Assembly: GCF_015461805.1 (NCBI RefSeq)
Contig: NZ_JACVZE010000001.1
Location: 1,054,001 to 1,118,000 of the forward strand
Direction of reading: 5' to 3'
DNA length: 64,000 nt
Origin: Pseudomonas pisciculturae
GTDB taxonomy: Bacteria; Pseudomonadota; Gammaproteobacteria; Pseudomonadales; Pseudomonadaceae
This document shows positions 43,882 through 53,192 of this stretch, in pieces. The notes beneath the pieces were generated by a model. It did not search any database and had not been told where the DNA came from. It saw only the letters and a program-made list of their open reading frames with translations. A program made the translations under genes and the position numbers. Each line of letters starts with the position of its first letter. Position 1 is the stretch's first letter.

Positions 43882-45657
43882 TTAATCGAGCAGGGAAATG
43901 GCAGTCGGCGCGTCGTTGCCCACCAGTGCCAAATCTTCGAATTCGTTGACGGCGTTGATCTCGGTGCCCATGGAAATATTGGTCACGCGCTCCAGGATGA
44001 TTTCGACGATCACTGGCACCTTGAACTCTTCGATCATCTCTTGTGCCTTGCGCAATGCCGGCTGGATCTGGCCCGGCTCGAACACCCGCAGGGCTTTGCA
44101 ACCCAAGCCTTCGGCGACGGCAACGTGGTCGACGCCATAGCCGTTCAATTCCGGCGCGTTGAGGTTGTCGAAAGACAGCTGCACGCAGTAGTCCATCTCA
44201 AACCCGCGTTGCGCCTGGCGGATCAGGCCCAGGTAAGAGTTGTTCACCACCACGTGGATGTACGGCAGCTTGAATTGCGCGCCCACGGCCAGCTCTTCGA
44301 TCATGAACTGGAAGTCATAGTCGCCCGACAGCGCCACCACTTTGCGGGTTGGGTCAGCCTTGACCACACCGAGGGCGGCGGGGATGGTCCAACCCAGTGG
44401 GCCGGCCTGGCCGCAGTTGATCCAATGACGTGGCTTGTACACGTGCAGGAACTGCGCGCCGGCAATCTGCGACAGGCCGATGGTGCTGACGTAGCAGGTG
44501 TCTTTGCCGAACACCTGGTTCATCTCTTCGTAGACGCGTTGCGGCTTGACCGGCACGTTGTCGAAGTGGGTCTTGCGGTGCAGGGTGGCTTTGCGCTGCT
44601 GGCAGTCGTTCAACCAGGCGCTGCGGTCCTTGAGCTTGCCGGCGGCTTTCCACTCGCGGGCCACTTCGATGAACATCGTCAGGGCGGAACCGGCGTCGGA
44701 GACGATGCCCAGGTCCGGGGTGAACACGCGGCCGATCTGCGTCGGCTCGATGTCGACGTGAATGAATTTGCGGCCTTCGGTGTACACCTCGACCGAACCG
44801 GTGTGGCGGTTGGCCCAGCGGTTGCCGATGCCCAGCACCACGTCCGACTTGAGCATCGTCGCGTTGCCATACCGATGGGAGGTTTGCAGGCCGACCATGC
44901 CCACCATCAGTGGGTGATCGTCGGGGATGGTGCCCCAGCCCATCAGGGTCGGGATCACCGGGATGCCGGTCAGCTCGGCGAACTCCACCAGTAGCTCGCT
45001 GGCGTCGGCGTTGATCACGCCGCCGCCGCTCACCAGCAGTGGGCGTTCAGCCTGATCCAGCAGGGCCAGGGCCTTTTCAACCTGGATACGGGTGGCCAGT
45101 GGCTTGGCCAGCGGCAATGGCTGATAGGCATCGATATCGAATTCGATCTCGGCCATCTGCACATCGAACGGCAGGTCGATCAGCACCGGGCCGGGGCGGC
45201 CGGAGCGCATTTCATAGAAGGCTTTCTGGAAGGCATACGGCACCTGGCCGGGTTCCAGAACGGTGGTCGCCCACTTGGTCACCGGCTTGACGATGCTGGT
45301 GATATCAACGGCCTGGAAATCTTCCTTGTGCATCCGTGCACGGGGCGCTTGGCCGGTGATGCACAGGATCGGGATCGAGTCGGCCGAGGCGCTGTACAGG
45401 CCGGTGACCATGTCGGTGCCCGCCGGGCCCGAAGTGCCGATGCACACGCCGATATTGCCGGCCTTGGTGCGGGTGTAACCCTCGGCCATGTGGGAGGCGC
45501 CTTCAACGTGGCGAGCAAGGACGTGATCGATGCCACCCACCTTCTGCAAGGCCGAGTACAGCGGGTTGATCGCAGCGCCTGGGATACCGAAGGCGGTGTC
45601 CACGCCTTCACGGCGCATTACCAGAACGGCGGCTTCGATTGCTCTCATTTTGCTCAT
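43882..45657 (-). CDS. gcl: Glyoxylate carboligase
   Basis: The 591-residue ThDP enzyme joins two glyoxylate molecules to tartronate semialdehyde plus CO2. The three ThDP-enzyme domains are present; the cofactor-binding segment is [33 protein letters not shown]. The position where most ThDP enzymes have a catalytic Glu reads [12 protein letters not shown], as in Gcl. First gene of the pathway operon; a TTGTATACAA palindrome lies 28 bp upstream. Confidence 0.96.
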   Translation of the reverse strand: MSKMRAIEAAVLVMRREGVDTAFGIPGAAINPLYSALQKVGGIDHVLARHVEGASHMAEGYTRTKAGNIGVCIGTSGPAGTDMVTGLYSASADSIPILCITGQAPRARMHKEDFQAVDITSIVKPVTKWATTVLEPGQVPYAFQKAFYEMRSGRPGPVLIDLPFDVQMAEIEFDIDAYQPLPLAKPLATRIQVEKALALLDQAERPLLVSGGGVINADASELLVEFAELTGIPVIPTLMGWGTIPDDHPLMVGMVGLQTSHRYGNATMLKSDVVLGIGNRWANRHTGSVEVYTEGRKFIHVDIEPTQIGRVFTPDLGIVSDAGSALTMFIEVAREWKAAGKLKDRSAWLNDCQQRKATLHRKTHFDNVPVKPQRVYEEMNQVFGKDTCYVSTIGLSQIAGAQFLHVYKPRHWINCGQAGPLGWTIPAALGVVKADPTRKVVALSGDYDFQFMIEELAVGAQFKLPYIHVVVNNSYLGLIRQAQRGFEMDYCVQLSFDNLNAPELNGYGVDHVAVAEGLGCKALRVFEPGQIQPALRKAQEMIEEFKVPVIVEIILERVTNISMGTEINAVNEFEDLALVGNDAPTAISLLD

Positions 45658-45684
45658 GGTTTTGGTGCCTCTTGCGTTTTGTAA

Positions 45685-45694
45685 TTGTATACAA
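45685..45694. promoter_or_regulatory. TTGTATACAA operator candidate proximal to gcl
   Basis: A perfect 10-bp palindrome, preceded by A, 28-37 bp upstream of the gcl start. The same 11 bases recur at 45812-45822. The form fits FCD-type GntR operators. Confidence 0.55.
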
Positions 45695-45812
45695 GTGGTG
45701 TCTGGTCAAAGTGTATTCACGGCGAGCTACGTAGGTCAATCCATTTTATGGGTGAGCCATTGCGTTCGTCGGAAGGCATTTTTTCGACGTATGGGGGCTT
45801 TGTGCGAAAATA

Positions 45813-45822
45813 TTGTATACAA
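45813..45822. promoter_or_regulatory. TTGTATACAA operator candidate proximal to glcG-like gene
   Basis: The second identical palindrome, 128 bp from the first, about 91-101 bp before the glcG-like start. Together the pair brackets the divergent promoter region, so one regulator may control both directions. Confidence 0.55.
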
Positions 45823-45913
45823 AAACAAATGTCATTGTGTTCTATTTGTTTGATCGAGCATCTGATCAAACAGACCTCCACCGCTTTCCCAATAACAAAA
45901 GAAGGACGGCACC

Positions 45914-46354
45914 ATGAGCGCTTTAACCTTGAAAATTGCTACCCAACTGGCCAGCCAGGCCCTTATCGCAGGGCGCGCCATTTCGGCGGCACCGTTGACC
46001 ATCGCCGTGCTCGACAGCGGCGGCCACCTGGTCACCTTGCAACGCGAAGACGGCGCCAGCCTGCTGCGCCCGCAAATCGCCATCGGCAAGGCCTGGGGCG
46101 CAATCGCCCTGGGCAAGGGCTCACGCCTGCTGGCGCTGGACGCGCAGCAACGGCCAGCATTTATCGCGGCGTTGAACAGCTTGGGGCAGGGCAGTGTGGT
46201 GCCGGCGCCGGGTGGGGTGTTGATTCGGGATCAGGATGGGATGGTGCTGGGAGCGATTGGGATCAGCGGGGATACGTCGGATATTGATGAGCAGTGTGCG
46301 ATAACGGCGATTGAGGGGGTGGGGTTGTTGGCGGATGCGGGGGTGGCGGCTTGA
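45914..46354 (+). CDS. GlcG/HbpS-family protein
   Basis: A 146-residue GlcG-type protein (APLTIAVLDSGGHLVTLQREDGASLLRPQIAIGKAWGA ... GGVLIRDQDGMVLGAIGISGD). Members bind heme or corrinoid-like ligands in some species; in glycolate and glyoxylate loci their job is unclear. It is divergent from gcl and shares its candidate operators. GAAGGACGG precedes the ATG. Confidence 0.88.
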   Translation: MSALTLKIATQLASQALIAGRAISAAPLTIAVLDSGGHLVTLQREDGASLLRPQIAIGKAWGAIALGKGSRLLALDAQQRPAFIAALNSLGQGSVVPAPGGVLIRDQDGMVLGAIGISGDTSDIDEQCAITAIEGVGLLADAGVAA

Positions 46355-46377
46355 TTTGATGTGACTGGGAGGGCCTC

Positions 46378-46460
46378 TTCGCGAGCAAGCCCGCTCCCAC
46401 ATTCTGACCGCATTCCAAAGTCGAAACTCGGTCGAGTGTGGGAGCGGGCTTGCTCGCGAA
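46378..46460. repeat. REP pair, class III core, outward pointing
   Basis: Two matching units (46378-46400 reverse, 46438-46460 forward) with the core GGGAGCGGGCTTGC and inner arms GACCG/CGGTC. It abuts the 3' end of the RAYT gene. Confidence 0.9.
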
Positions 46461-46481
46461 AGGGGCAACTCGGTCTCTGCT

Positions 46482-46940
46482 CTAAACCCAGATTGCATCC
46501 CACAGCGGATAGTCGCCAATGCGCTCCACCAACCCCGCCCGCAGAGGATTGGCCACCACATACCGAGCCATTTTCACCAAGTCATCTTCTTTGCGCAGTG
46601 CCCGATCATGAAAGCTGGTTTGCCAGAGGCGACCTTTACGGCCCGTTGCGCCGTTCACGGTTCGAGTGCTTTTGGATTTTACCTGGCACATCAAATCACC
46701 CAGTGAGCCCTTTTTAAGCTCCACCAACCAGTGGAAGTGATCGGGCATTACTACCCACGCCAGTGAGTTCGCCAATCGTTGATACTGCGCGAGTCTGAAT
46801 TGCCAAACCACCAAGCGGCCCAGATGAAAGTTGCTGAATATCGGTACACGTTCGTGGGTGTTGGTAGTGATCAGGTAGATGCGGTTGGGTTCGCTGAACC
46901 GCCCGATGCGCAGGCGGTGTGATGTGGCTAGATCAGGCAT
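46482..46940 (-). CDS. REP-associated tyrosine transposase (RAYT)
   Basis: A 152-residue Y1/HUH-type transposase of the TnpA_REP family. The metal-binding pair His68-Phe-His70 (MPDHFHW) and the nucleophile Tyr127 (KMARYVVANPLRAGLV) are intact, and IYLITTNTHERVPIF is the family N-terminus. The start is taken at 46940; a longer frame upstream translates the REP repeat and is rejected. REP pairs lie on both sides, within about 20-100 bp. It would cut and join REP/REPIN DNA as single strands. It is likely domesticated, since no IS ends or target duplications were seen. Confidence 0.92.
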   Translation of the reverse strand: MPDLATSHRLRIGRFSEPNRIYLITTNTHERVPIFSNFHLGRLVVWQFRLAQYQRLANSLAWVVMPDHFHWLVELKKGSLGDLMCQVKSKSTRTVNGATGRKGRLWQTSFHDRALRKEDDLVKMARYVVANPLRAGLVERIGDYPLWDAIWV

Positions 46941-47036
46941 TCCATGGCCGCTCTTCAGTGGGGGTTCTGAGAGGCTAGATCTCGGTGGGTGATGCTGATT
47001 GGCAGGCTTTTGGCAGGATGTGTCTGGTCGGGCGCT

Positions 47037-47127
47037 ATCGCGGGCAAGCCCGCTCCCACAGGGGATTTGCGGTGTTTTACAGTTTGTGTGCGACGCGGAA
47101 CAGTGTGGGAGCTGGCTTGCCTGCGAT
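47037..47127. repeat. Mixed REP pair, outward pointing (class III left, class II right)
   Basis: The left unit (47037-47059, reverse) is close to class III with its GCGGGCAAGCCCGC core; the right (47105-47127, forward) is class II. It lies upstream of the RAYT start and downstream of the TetR gene stop. Confidence 0.88.
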
Positions 47128-47144
47128 GGCCTCACCACGGTGCA

Positions 47145-47750
47145 TCAGTCCGGCTCACACCCCTTCAATACCAACCGAATAATCGTCAACGCCGCCGCCT
47201 CATAATCCGCCTCATCCAACTTGGCTTTCCCTGTCACCGCCGAGATCTGCCAGTCAAAATCCGCATAGGTCTGCGTCGCCGCCCAGATGCTGAACATCAG
47301 GTGGTTGGGGTCAATGGCCGCAATGAGGCCGCGATCCACCCAATTTTGGATGCACGCAATGTTGTGCTTGGCCTGGGCGTTCAACTGTTCGACCTGCTCA
47401 GCACTGAGGTGCGGCGCGCCGTGCATGATTTCGCTCGCAAACACCTTGGAGGCAAAGGGCAAATCGCGGGAGATACGGATTTTTGAGCGGATATAGTTGC
47501 TGAGCACTTCTTTGGGCTCGCCGTCGGGGTTGAACGGCGTAGACGCGGCCAGGATCGGCTCGATAATGCTTTCGAGCACCTCTCGGTAGAGGTTGTCCTT
47601 GGACTTGAAGTAGTAATACACGTTGGGCTTGGGCAGCCCGGCCTTGGCGGCAATGTCGCTGGTTTTGGTCGCGGCGAAGCCCTTGTCGGCAAACTCCTCG
47701 CTCGCCGCCCGCAGGATCTTTTCTTTGTTGCGCTCGCGAATGCTGCTCAT
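47145..47750 (-). CDS. TetR-family regulator, RutR-like
   Basis: A 201-residue repressor: N-terminal HTH (AAKAGLPKPNVYYYFKSKDNLYREVL, about 25-55) and a C-terminal ligand domain with the RutR-like run DPNHLMFSIWAATQTYADFDWQISAVTGK. RutR of E. coli senses uracil/thymine; whether this one does is unknown. The start at 47750 (MSSIRERN) was chosen. It lies beyond the RAYT from the gcl/glcG locus and is divergent from the yedI-like gene. Confidence 0.88.
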   Translation of the reverse strand: MSSIRERNKEKILRAASEEFADKGFAATKTSDIAAKAGLPKPNVYYYFKSKDNLYREVLESIIEPILAASTPFNPDGEPKEVLSNYIRSKIRISRDLPFASKVFASEIMHGAPHLSAEQVEQLNAQAKHNIACIQNWVDRGLIAAIDPNHLMFSIWAATQTYADFDWQISAVTGKAKLDEADYEAAALTIIRLVLKGCEPD

Positions 47751-47883
47751 AAACCTGGGAGTTCCTTGCCAAGACTGGCGGTTGCGCATGGTAGCACCGG
47801 CTATCCGCGAGCCTCAACAATGCGCCCGCAATGCTCTGCGCCGCGCTATGCTCGCCTAATCCCCTTTTACGGAAGACCGATTC

Positions 47884-48798
47884 ATGGCAGGTAGCAGCTT
47901 GTTGGTATTGATCGACGATATCGCCGCGGTACTCGATGACGTTGCCCTGATGACAAAAATGGCCGCGAAGAAGACCGCCGGCGCGCTGGGCGACGACCTC
48001 GCGCTCAATGCCCAGCAGGTGTCCGGTGTGCGTGCCGAGCGCGAAATTCCGGTGGTGTGGGCGGTTGCCAAAGGCTCATTTATTAACAAATTGATCCTGG
48101 TGCCCACCGCGCTGTTGATCAGCGCATTCGCGCCGTGGGCAGTGACGCCATTGTTGATGATCGGCGGCGCATACCTGTGTTTCGAGGGCTTTGAGAAACT
48201 CGCGCATAAATTCCTCCACAGCAAAGTCGAGGACCAGGCGGAACATGCTCAGTTGGTGGAAGCGGTGGCCGACCCTGCCACTGACCTGGTGGCTTTCGAA
48301 AAAGACAAGATCAAAGGCGCGATCCGCACCGACTTCATCCTCTCCGCCGAAATCATCGCCATCACTCTCGGCACCGTGGCCGACGCGCCGCTGATGCAGC
48401 AGGTGATCGTGCTCTCGGGCATCGCCATCGTCATGACGGTGGGCGTCTACGGGCTGGTGGCGGGCATCGTCAAGCTGGACGACCTGGGCCTGTGGCTCAC
48501 CCAGAAACCCGGCCAGGCAGCGCGTAGTATCGGCGGCGCGATTTTGCGTGCGGCGCCTTATATGATGAAGAGTCTGTCGGTGATCGGCACGGCGGCAATG
48601 TTCCTGGTCGGCGGCGGCATCCTGACCCATGGCGTGCCAGTGGTGCATCACTGGATCGAGACCGTCAGCCAAGGCGCGGGCGGCCTGGCGTGGTTGGTGC
48701 CGGTGCTGCTCAATGGGGTGGCGGGGATTGTCGCGGGAGCCGTCGTACTGGCGCTGGTCAGCGTGTTCGGCAAAGCCTGGAAAGCCGTTAAAAACTGA
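47884..48798 (+). CDS. yedI: DUF808 (YedI-like) inner-membrane protein
   Basis: A 304-residue membrane protein of the DUF808 family: [43 protein letters not shown] at the N-terminus is diagnostic. Helices at about 75-100, 160-205, 230-255 and 265-295. A short-chain stress or transport role is sometimes proposed; function unproven. Confidence 0.9.
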   Translation: MAGSSLLVLIDDIAAVLDDVALMTKMAAKKTAGALGDDLALNAQQVSGVRAEREIPVVWAVAKGSFINKLILVPTALLISAFAPWAVTPLLMIGGAYLCFEGFEKLAHKFLHSKVEDQAEHAQLVEAVADPATDLVAFEKDKIKGAIRTDFILSAEIIAITLGTVADAPLMQQVIVLSGIAIVMTVGVYGLVAGIVKLDDLGLWLTQKPGQAARSIGGAILRAAPYMMKSLSVIGTAAMFLVGGGILTHGVPVVHHWIETVSQGAGGLAWLVPVLLNGVAGIVAGAVVLALVSVFGKAWKAVKN

Positions 48799-48810
48799 AA
48801 TCGAGGGTGA

Positions 48811-48843
48811 AAAAAAGGCCATTCAATCGAATGGCCTTTTTTT
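48811..48843. terminator. Bidirectional intrinsic terminator
   Basis: A 14-bp stem (AAAAAAGGCCATTC at 48811-48824 with its complement at 48829-48842) with a 4-nt loop; A- and T-runs serve the yedI-like gene and the convergent MlaA-like gene. Confidence 0.9.
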
Positions 48844-48854
48844 GTGCCGCTTGA

Positions 48855-49643
48855 TTACTCGGCAATCTGCAACTTACGCGATTCCGTATAGATGTAGCGC
48901 ACCTTCTCATACTCAAACGGCGAGTTCATCTGGCCGTAACGGAAGCTGGTCTGGTAACGCCTGTCGACGGCACGCAGTGCCCAGATTTCCGGGTGGTTGG
49001 AGCTGACTTCAGCCACGTTGAGGAAGTTGATCTGTGTCTCGGCGGTGTAGTCGACGATCAGCCCGGTGGTGTCGCGCAGGTTGGACGGGCCGAACACTGG
49101 CAGCACCAGGTACGCGCCGCCAGGTACGCCATAGAAACCCAGGGTTTGGCCGAAGTCTTCACTTTGGCGCGGCAGGCCCATGGCGGTGGCCGGGTCCCAA
49201 AGGCCAGCAACGCCGATGGTGGTATTGAGCAGCAGGCGGCCGGTGGTTTCCAGGGAGCGGTGGCCTTTGAGTTGCAGCAGGCTGTTCAACAGGTTGGGCA
49301 CGTCGCCCAGGTTGTTGAAAAAGTTGCTCACGCCGGTACGTAGGAAACTTGGCGTAACGTAGGTGTAACCGTTGACGACGGGCAGGAACACCCATTGGTC
49401 GAAGCGGTAGTTGAAGTGGTAGACGCGACGGTTCCAGGCCTCAAGCGGGTCATACACGTTGAGCGCGGTGAGCGTCGAACGCTCGAACTCGCGCTGGTCC
49501 AGGCCCGGGTTGAACTTGAGCTTGGTCAGCGGTTGCTTGAAGCCGTCGGCGCCCACCACGGTAGGTTCGTGAGCCTTGCTGTTGTCGGCATTGGCTACGC
49601 CTGCGCACATCATTGCGGCAAGCAGCAGAAGATATTTAGCCAC
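48855..49643 (-). CDS. MlaA (VacJ)-family outer-membrane lipid asymmetry protein
   Basis: A 262-residue MlaA-family protein (DPLEAWNRRVYHFNYRFDQWVFLPVVNGY; FGQTLGFYGVPGGAYLVLPVFGPSNLRDTTG). MlaA removes phospholipid from the outer leaflet of the outer membrane. The signal peptide (MAKYLLLLAAMMCAGVANA) has a cysteine at residue 13 but no standard lipobox, so it may be cleaved after ANA and not lipidated. GTG start with GGAG upstream. It overlaps the hydrolase gene by 8 bp, so the pair is coupled; no mlaBCDEF is linked. Confidence 0.88.
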   Translation of the reverse strand: MAKYLLLLAAMMCAGVANADNSKAHEPTVVGADGFKQPLTKLKFNPGLDQREFERSTLTALNVYDPLEAWNRRVYHFNYRFDQWVFLPVVNGYTYVTPSFLRTGVSNFFNNLGDVPNLLNSLLQLKGHRSLETTGRLLLNTTIGVAGLWDPATAMGLPRQSEDFGQTLGFYGVPGGAYLVLPVFGPSNLRDTTGLIVDYTAETQINFLNVAEVSSNHPEIWALRAVDRRYQTSFRYGQMNSPFEYEKVRYIYTESRKLQIAE

Positions 49644-50934
49644 GGAAGAACTCCAGCATGGCGTCGGCGTTGACGCGGTAATTGAGGTTGCCGCAGTGGC
49701 CGCCCAGTGGGTAGACGGTCAAGCGATCGCCGAAGGTTTCACGCAGGAAACCCAGGTCGCCAGGGCCGAGGATCACGTCGTCGGCGTTATGCATGACCGC
49801 GATTTTCGGGCTGGTGTGCAGGTAGTCCTTGAGGGCGTACAAGCTCACCTGGTCAACCAGTTGCAACAGGCTGCCGCCGTCGGAGCGCGCGCGCCACATC
49901 GGGATCACTTGTTCGGTGAGGTAGCAATCGAAGTCGCATTGCAGCGCACGCTTGAGGAACGGCGTGAGGCTGGTGCCTTCGGTGATCGGGTGCTTGGGCG
50001 GGATGATCAGGCCGCGGCGATTGATCAGGTCCGAGGTAAAGGCGATGTCGGCCGCCGAGAAGCGGAACGAGGTGCCAATCAGCATGGCCATCTGTTCGTT
50101 GGTCAGGTGCTGCTTGGATTGCTGGAAGTCGTAGAGCAGGGCGTCGTTGAGGTCGATGTAGCCCTTTTGCTGGAAGTAGCGGGTCAGCTTGTTCAACACC
50201 AGCTCATAGAAGGTGGTGGAGTTGTTGATGCCCTTGACCTCGGTCTGTACCAGCTTGTCGAGGTTGGTGATCGAGGTGTAGAGGTTGACCGGCGGGTTGA
50301 GAAGCAAGACTTTCTTGAAGTTGAAGCTGCGGCGGGTCTCGTCCAGTTTGGCCACGAAAGCCGCGTCCAGGCCGCCGAGGCTGTAGCCGGTGAGATAGAA
50401 GTCTGTCACTGGCAACGAAGCGTTTTGCGCACGCACCGCTTGCATCACGCGGTACATGTCTTCGGCGTCTTCCTGGGTGATCCCCGGGGTGGCGAAGCGC
50501 GAGGCTGCACTGATGAAGTCGAAGCTGGTGGGCGAGGACAACTGAACCACGTGGTAGCCGGCCTGGTAATACAGCTTTTTCAGGTATTCGTTGATGCTGC
50601 TGTCAAACCGCGCACCGGTGCCTGCGATCAGGAAGATCAGCGGCGCGGCGCGATCTTGCTTGGCGATGCGGTAGGTGAGCTTTTTTACCGCCCAGAAGTT
50701 GTCCGGCAGGCTGAACTCACGCTCGGGGCGCATATTCAGGGTGTAGTCGGACTGGTTGATCTCGTCGTCGCTTGGCAGCTTGGGCCGAAGGTCGGGCGGC
50801 GTGGTGGCGATGGTCGCTTCAAACGGGTTGGTCAAAGGGTAGCCATAGCTGGCTTGGTCAATATCGACGGCCAGTGCTGACGCACTCAGAAAAAGGCTGC
50901 CCAGTAAGGCAGCACAGCGCAAGGAACGGAGCAT
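49636..50934 (-). CDS. Secreted alpha/beta-hydrolase (serine esterase/lipase-like)
   Basis: The 432-residue protein has a signal peptide (cut near residue 22, SASALA) and an alpha/beta-hydrolase core: nucleophile Ser in GYSLGGLDA, likely Asp in NADDVILGPGD and His in LGGHCGNLNY. The oxyanion segment is IFLIAGTGARFD. It may act on lipid in the periplasm, in line with its coupling to the MlaA-like gene. I do not know the substrate. Some databases give unrelated kinase names to such proteins; no kinase motif is present. Confidence 0.8.
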   Translation of the reverse strand: MLRSLRCAALLGSLFLSASALAVDIDQASYGYPLTNPFEATIATTPPDLRPKLPSDDEINQSDYTLNMRPEREFSLPDNFWAVKKLTYRIAKQDRAAPLIFLIAGTGARFDSSINEYLKKLYYQAGYHVVQLSSPTSFDFISAASRFATPGITQEDAEDMYRVMQAVRAQNASLPVTDFYLTGYSLGGLDAAFVAKLDETRRSFNFKKVLLLNPPVNLYTSITNLDKLVQTEVKGINNSTTFYELVLNKLTRYFQQKGYIDLNDALLYDFQQSKQHLTNEQMAMLIGTSFRFSAADIAFTSDLINRRGLIIPPKHPITEGTSLTPFLKRALQCDFDCYLTEQVIPMWRARSDGGSLLQLVDQVSLYALKDYLHTSPKIAVMHNADDVILGPGDLGFLRETFGDRLTVYPLGGHCGNLNYRVNADAMLEFFRG

Positions 50935-51171
50935 GACTTAATCCCTAGGAGGAAACGTGCTTAATGAAGTTCGCAGGCTATGACCACCGCGCTGTCGCCG
51001 AAGTGCCATCACACGGCACGAAATGTCGGAAAATAACGTCGGAATCGGGGTAATAGTAGCCAGACGATACACTTTGCCACGCGTTGATGAACACTAATTG
51101 TGTGTATGCGCCTTGCTAACGGCCGCCGGGGCATTAAGCTGAGCGCCGTTTTTGCCTATTGGAGTGCCCCC

Positions 51172-51540
51172 ATGTCCCGTCGTTTGCCGCTGATTTTGCT
51201 GCTTATTGCCCTGCCGCTGTGGCTGGCCGCCAGTTATGGGGCGCGCTATGGCTTTATGGAAGATGGCAGTTGGGTGGGGGTTTGCGCCGACGAAGCCAGC
51301 CGCTGGGAATGCCAGCTGCGTTCGAACCTGGGCTTGATGATTCACTTCAAGGTGCTGGGCTGGGCGGCGCTGATCAGCGCGGTGCTGGCGTTTGTCGTGC
51401 CGGGTCGTGCGGGGTGGGGGTTGGCGGTGCTGGGGATGGTGTTTGGGTTGCCGGCGCTGGCGTTGTACAACACCACGTTTGCGGTGTTTGCGGTGGTGAT
51501 TGCGGGGTTGCGGTTGGTCAGGAAGGCTGGGGTTGCCTGA
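51172..51540 (+). CDS. Small integral membrane protein, unknown
   Basis: A 122-residue protein with three hydrophobic helices (about 6-24, 58-80, 83-110) and a short cysteine-containing loop (VCADEASRWECQL) that would face the periplasm and could form a disulfide. GGAG precedes ATG 51172; the frame to 51100 is rejected. No family recognised. Confidence 0.7.
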   Translation: MSRRLPLILLLIALPLWLAASYGARYGFMEDGSWVGVCADEASRWECQLRSNLGLMIHFKVLGWAALISAVLAFVVPGRAGWGLAVLGMVFGLPALALYNTTFAVFAVVIAGLRLVRKAGVA

Positions 51541-51549
51541 TAGGGCCTC

Positions 51550-51631
51550 TTCGCAGGCAAGCCAGCTCCCACACTTGACCGCATTTCAAGGGATGTACTC
51601 GGTCAAAGGTGGGAGCTGGCTTGCCTGCGAT
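51550..51631. repeat. REP pair, class II core, outward pointing
   Basis: Reverse unit 51550-51572 and forward unit 51609-51631 with GGGAGCTGGCTTGC; inner arms TTGACC/GGTCAA. Between the small membrane protein and the convergent GH17 gene. Confidence 0.9.
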
Positions 51632-51638
51632 AGCGGTG

Positions 51639-53192
51639 TTAAGCCTTGCGCACCCGCAAGCAACGCCACAAGGCTCCAACCATCAACACGCTAACCACCG
51701 CCCAACCCCAAGCCTGCTGATTCAACAGGCCCTCACGGTACAACTGCGGCGCAATCCCGGCCCCGATGATAAAGGCCAGTAGCGCAAGCTCCCGACGCGG
51801 CCCGGTCACCGGGCGTAACAGGTATACCAAGGCCGGCAACACCAGCGCCGCACTTGGGAAGCTGCGATAGCGCGGGTCAAACACCAGCATCAGCATCATC
51901 ACCGCCCCTGCAAACCCCGCAATCGCCACCAGCCAGCCAGCCCGCTGTTCCAGCCAGTTGAATGCACGGCCGCGCCAGTTTTCGCGAGTGCTCAAGGCCA
52001 GTGCAGCATGGGCCAGTACCAGCAGGTTCAGTGCGAGCAACAACCCTGCCCATACCCATTCATCGTTAAAACGCGCAGTGACACGGGTCAGCTCGGCCCA
52101 GGCGCCAATGGAGCAGGCTGCTACGGCACCCAGCAGTGGAAGGGCAATGGCAGCGCGCGTGCTACGTACGCGACCGCCCAACACCAAGGTGGTCAGCAGG
52201 ATAATCCCGCCGACCCCCAGCCACAGCGGCCAATACGGTACGTTGGTCACCGGCCCGGCGAGGATGCCCTTGTCTTGGCGGTCTGCATCGAACAAGCCCC
52301 AGTAACCGCCCACCGCACCTTCGCTGGCGCGCTTCCACGGCTGGTCAAAGGCTTCGATCAAGTTGTAGTGCCAGCCATTGGCCTCGGCCATGGCCACGAA
52401 ACCGCGCATGAACTTGGCTTCGTTGACGCGGCTTGGCACGGCGGTTTCACGCTGGCGACCTTCGCTGGGCCAGCCGGTTTCACCGATCAGGATGTCTTTG
52501 GGGGCGAACTTGTTGCCGAAGGTCTGGCGTACATCACCCACGTGCTTGAGGGCCTGGTCGATGCTGGAGGGGTCGTCTTCCCAGTACGGCAGCAGGTGGA
52601 TAGTGAGGAAGTCCACCGCCGGGGCGATTTCGGGGTGTTGCAGCCAGAATTCCCACACGTCTGCGTAGGTCACCGGCTGCTTGATCTGGCTTTTGACGGT
52701 ATGGATCAGCGTCACCAGTTGTTTGGCGGTGACTTCTTTGCGCAGCAGCGCCTCGTTGCCGACGATGACCGAAGTGATCACGTCTGGGTGGGCGTTGGCC
52801 GAGGCGATCAGTTGAGCGACTTCTTTCTCGGTCGCCACCGGGTCGCTGCTGACCCAGGCGCCGGCCATGACTGTCAGGCCGTGTTTGCGCGCCATGTCCG
52901 GCAAGGCTTCCAGGCCGGTCATGGAGTAGGTGCGAATGCACTCAAAGCGAGTGGCCAGCAACGCGAGGTCTGCATCCATACGCTCAGGTCGTAGCTTGAA
53001 CGGCTGGTCGAATGGGGATTGGTCTTTATCGAATGGCGTATAGGACGCGCACTGCATCTTGTGGCTGGCGCTGGCCACGTCCGGCAATACCACCGGCCGG
53101 CCGAGGCCATACCAGTAACCGACCATAGCCAGTAGGCCAAGGAGCAAGGCGAAGAAATAGGGCAGGGCAGGGAAGCGGGCAGTCGCAGGCAT
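51639..53192 (-). CDS. GH17-type beta-glucan enzyme with membrane C-terminus
   Basis: A 517-residue protein: N-terminal TM (about 9-28), a GH17 catalytic domain (about 50-330) with the acid/base Glu in VIVGNEALLR and the nucleophile Glu in LIGETGWPSEGRQRE, and about six C-terminal helices. Such fused proteins are called beta-(1,6)-glucan synthases in Pseudomonas and may act as transglycosylases on periplasmic glucans. The start is uncertain: ATG 53192 or, in frame, 53225; neither has a good ribosome site. It stands alone. Confidence 0.85.
   Translation of the reverse strand: MPATARFPALPYFFALLLGLLAMVGYWYGLGRPVVLPDVASASHKMQCASYTPFDKDQSPFDQPFKLRPERMDADLALLATRFECIRTYSMTGLEALPDMARKHGLTVMAGAWVSSDPVATEKEVAQLIASANAHPDVITSVIVGNEALLRKEVTAKQLVTLIHTVKSQIKQPVTYADVWEFWLQHPEIAPAVDFLTIHLLPYWEDDPSSIDQALKHVGDVRQTFGNKFAPKDILIGETGWPSEGRQRETAVPSRVNEAKFMRGFVAMAEANGWHYNLIEAFDQPWKRASEGAVGGYWGLFDADRQDKGILAGPVTNVPYWPLWLGVGGIILLTTLVLGGRVRSTRAAIALPLLGAVAACSIGAWAELTRVTARFNDEWVWAGLLLALNLLVLAHAALALSTRENWRGRAFNWLEQRAGWLVAIAGFAGAVMMLMLVFDPRYRSFPSAALVLPALVYLLRPVTGPRRELALLAFIIGAGIAPQLYREGLLNQQAWGWAVVSVLMVGALWRCLRVRKA

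Noticed and set aside
46941..47138. N-terminal extension of the RAYT frame
   Set aside because: The extra 66 codons translate the REP repeat and nearby non-coding DNA; the family starts near MPDLATSH.
49636..50934. Serine/threonine kinase label for the secreted hydrolase
   Set aside because: No kinase motifs are present; signal peptide and GYSLGG nucleophile elbow show an alpha/beta-hydrolase.
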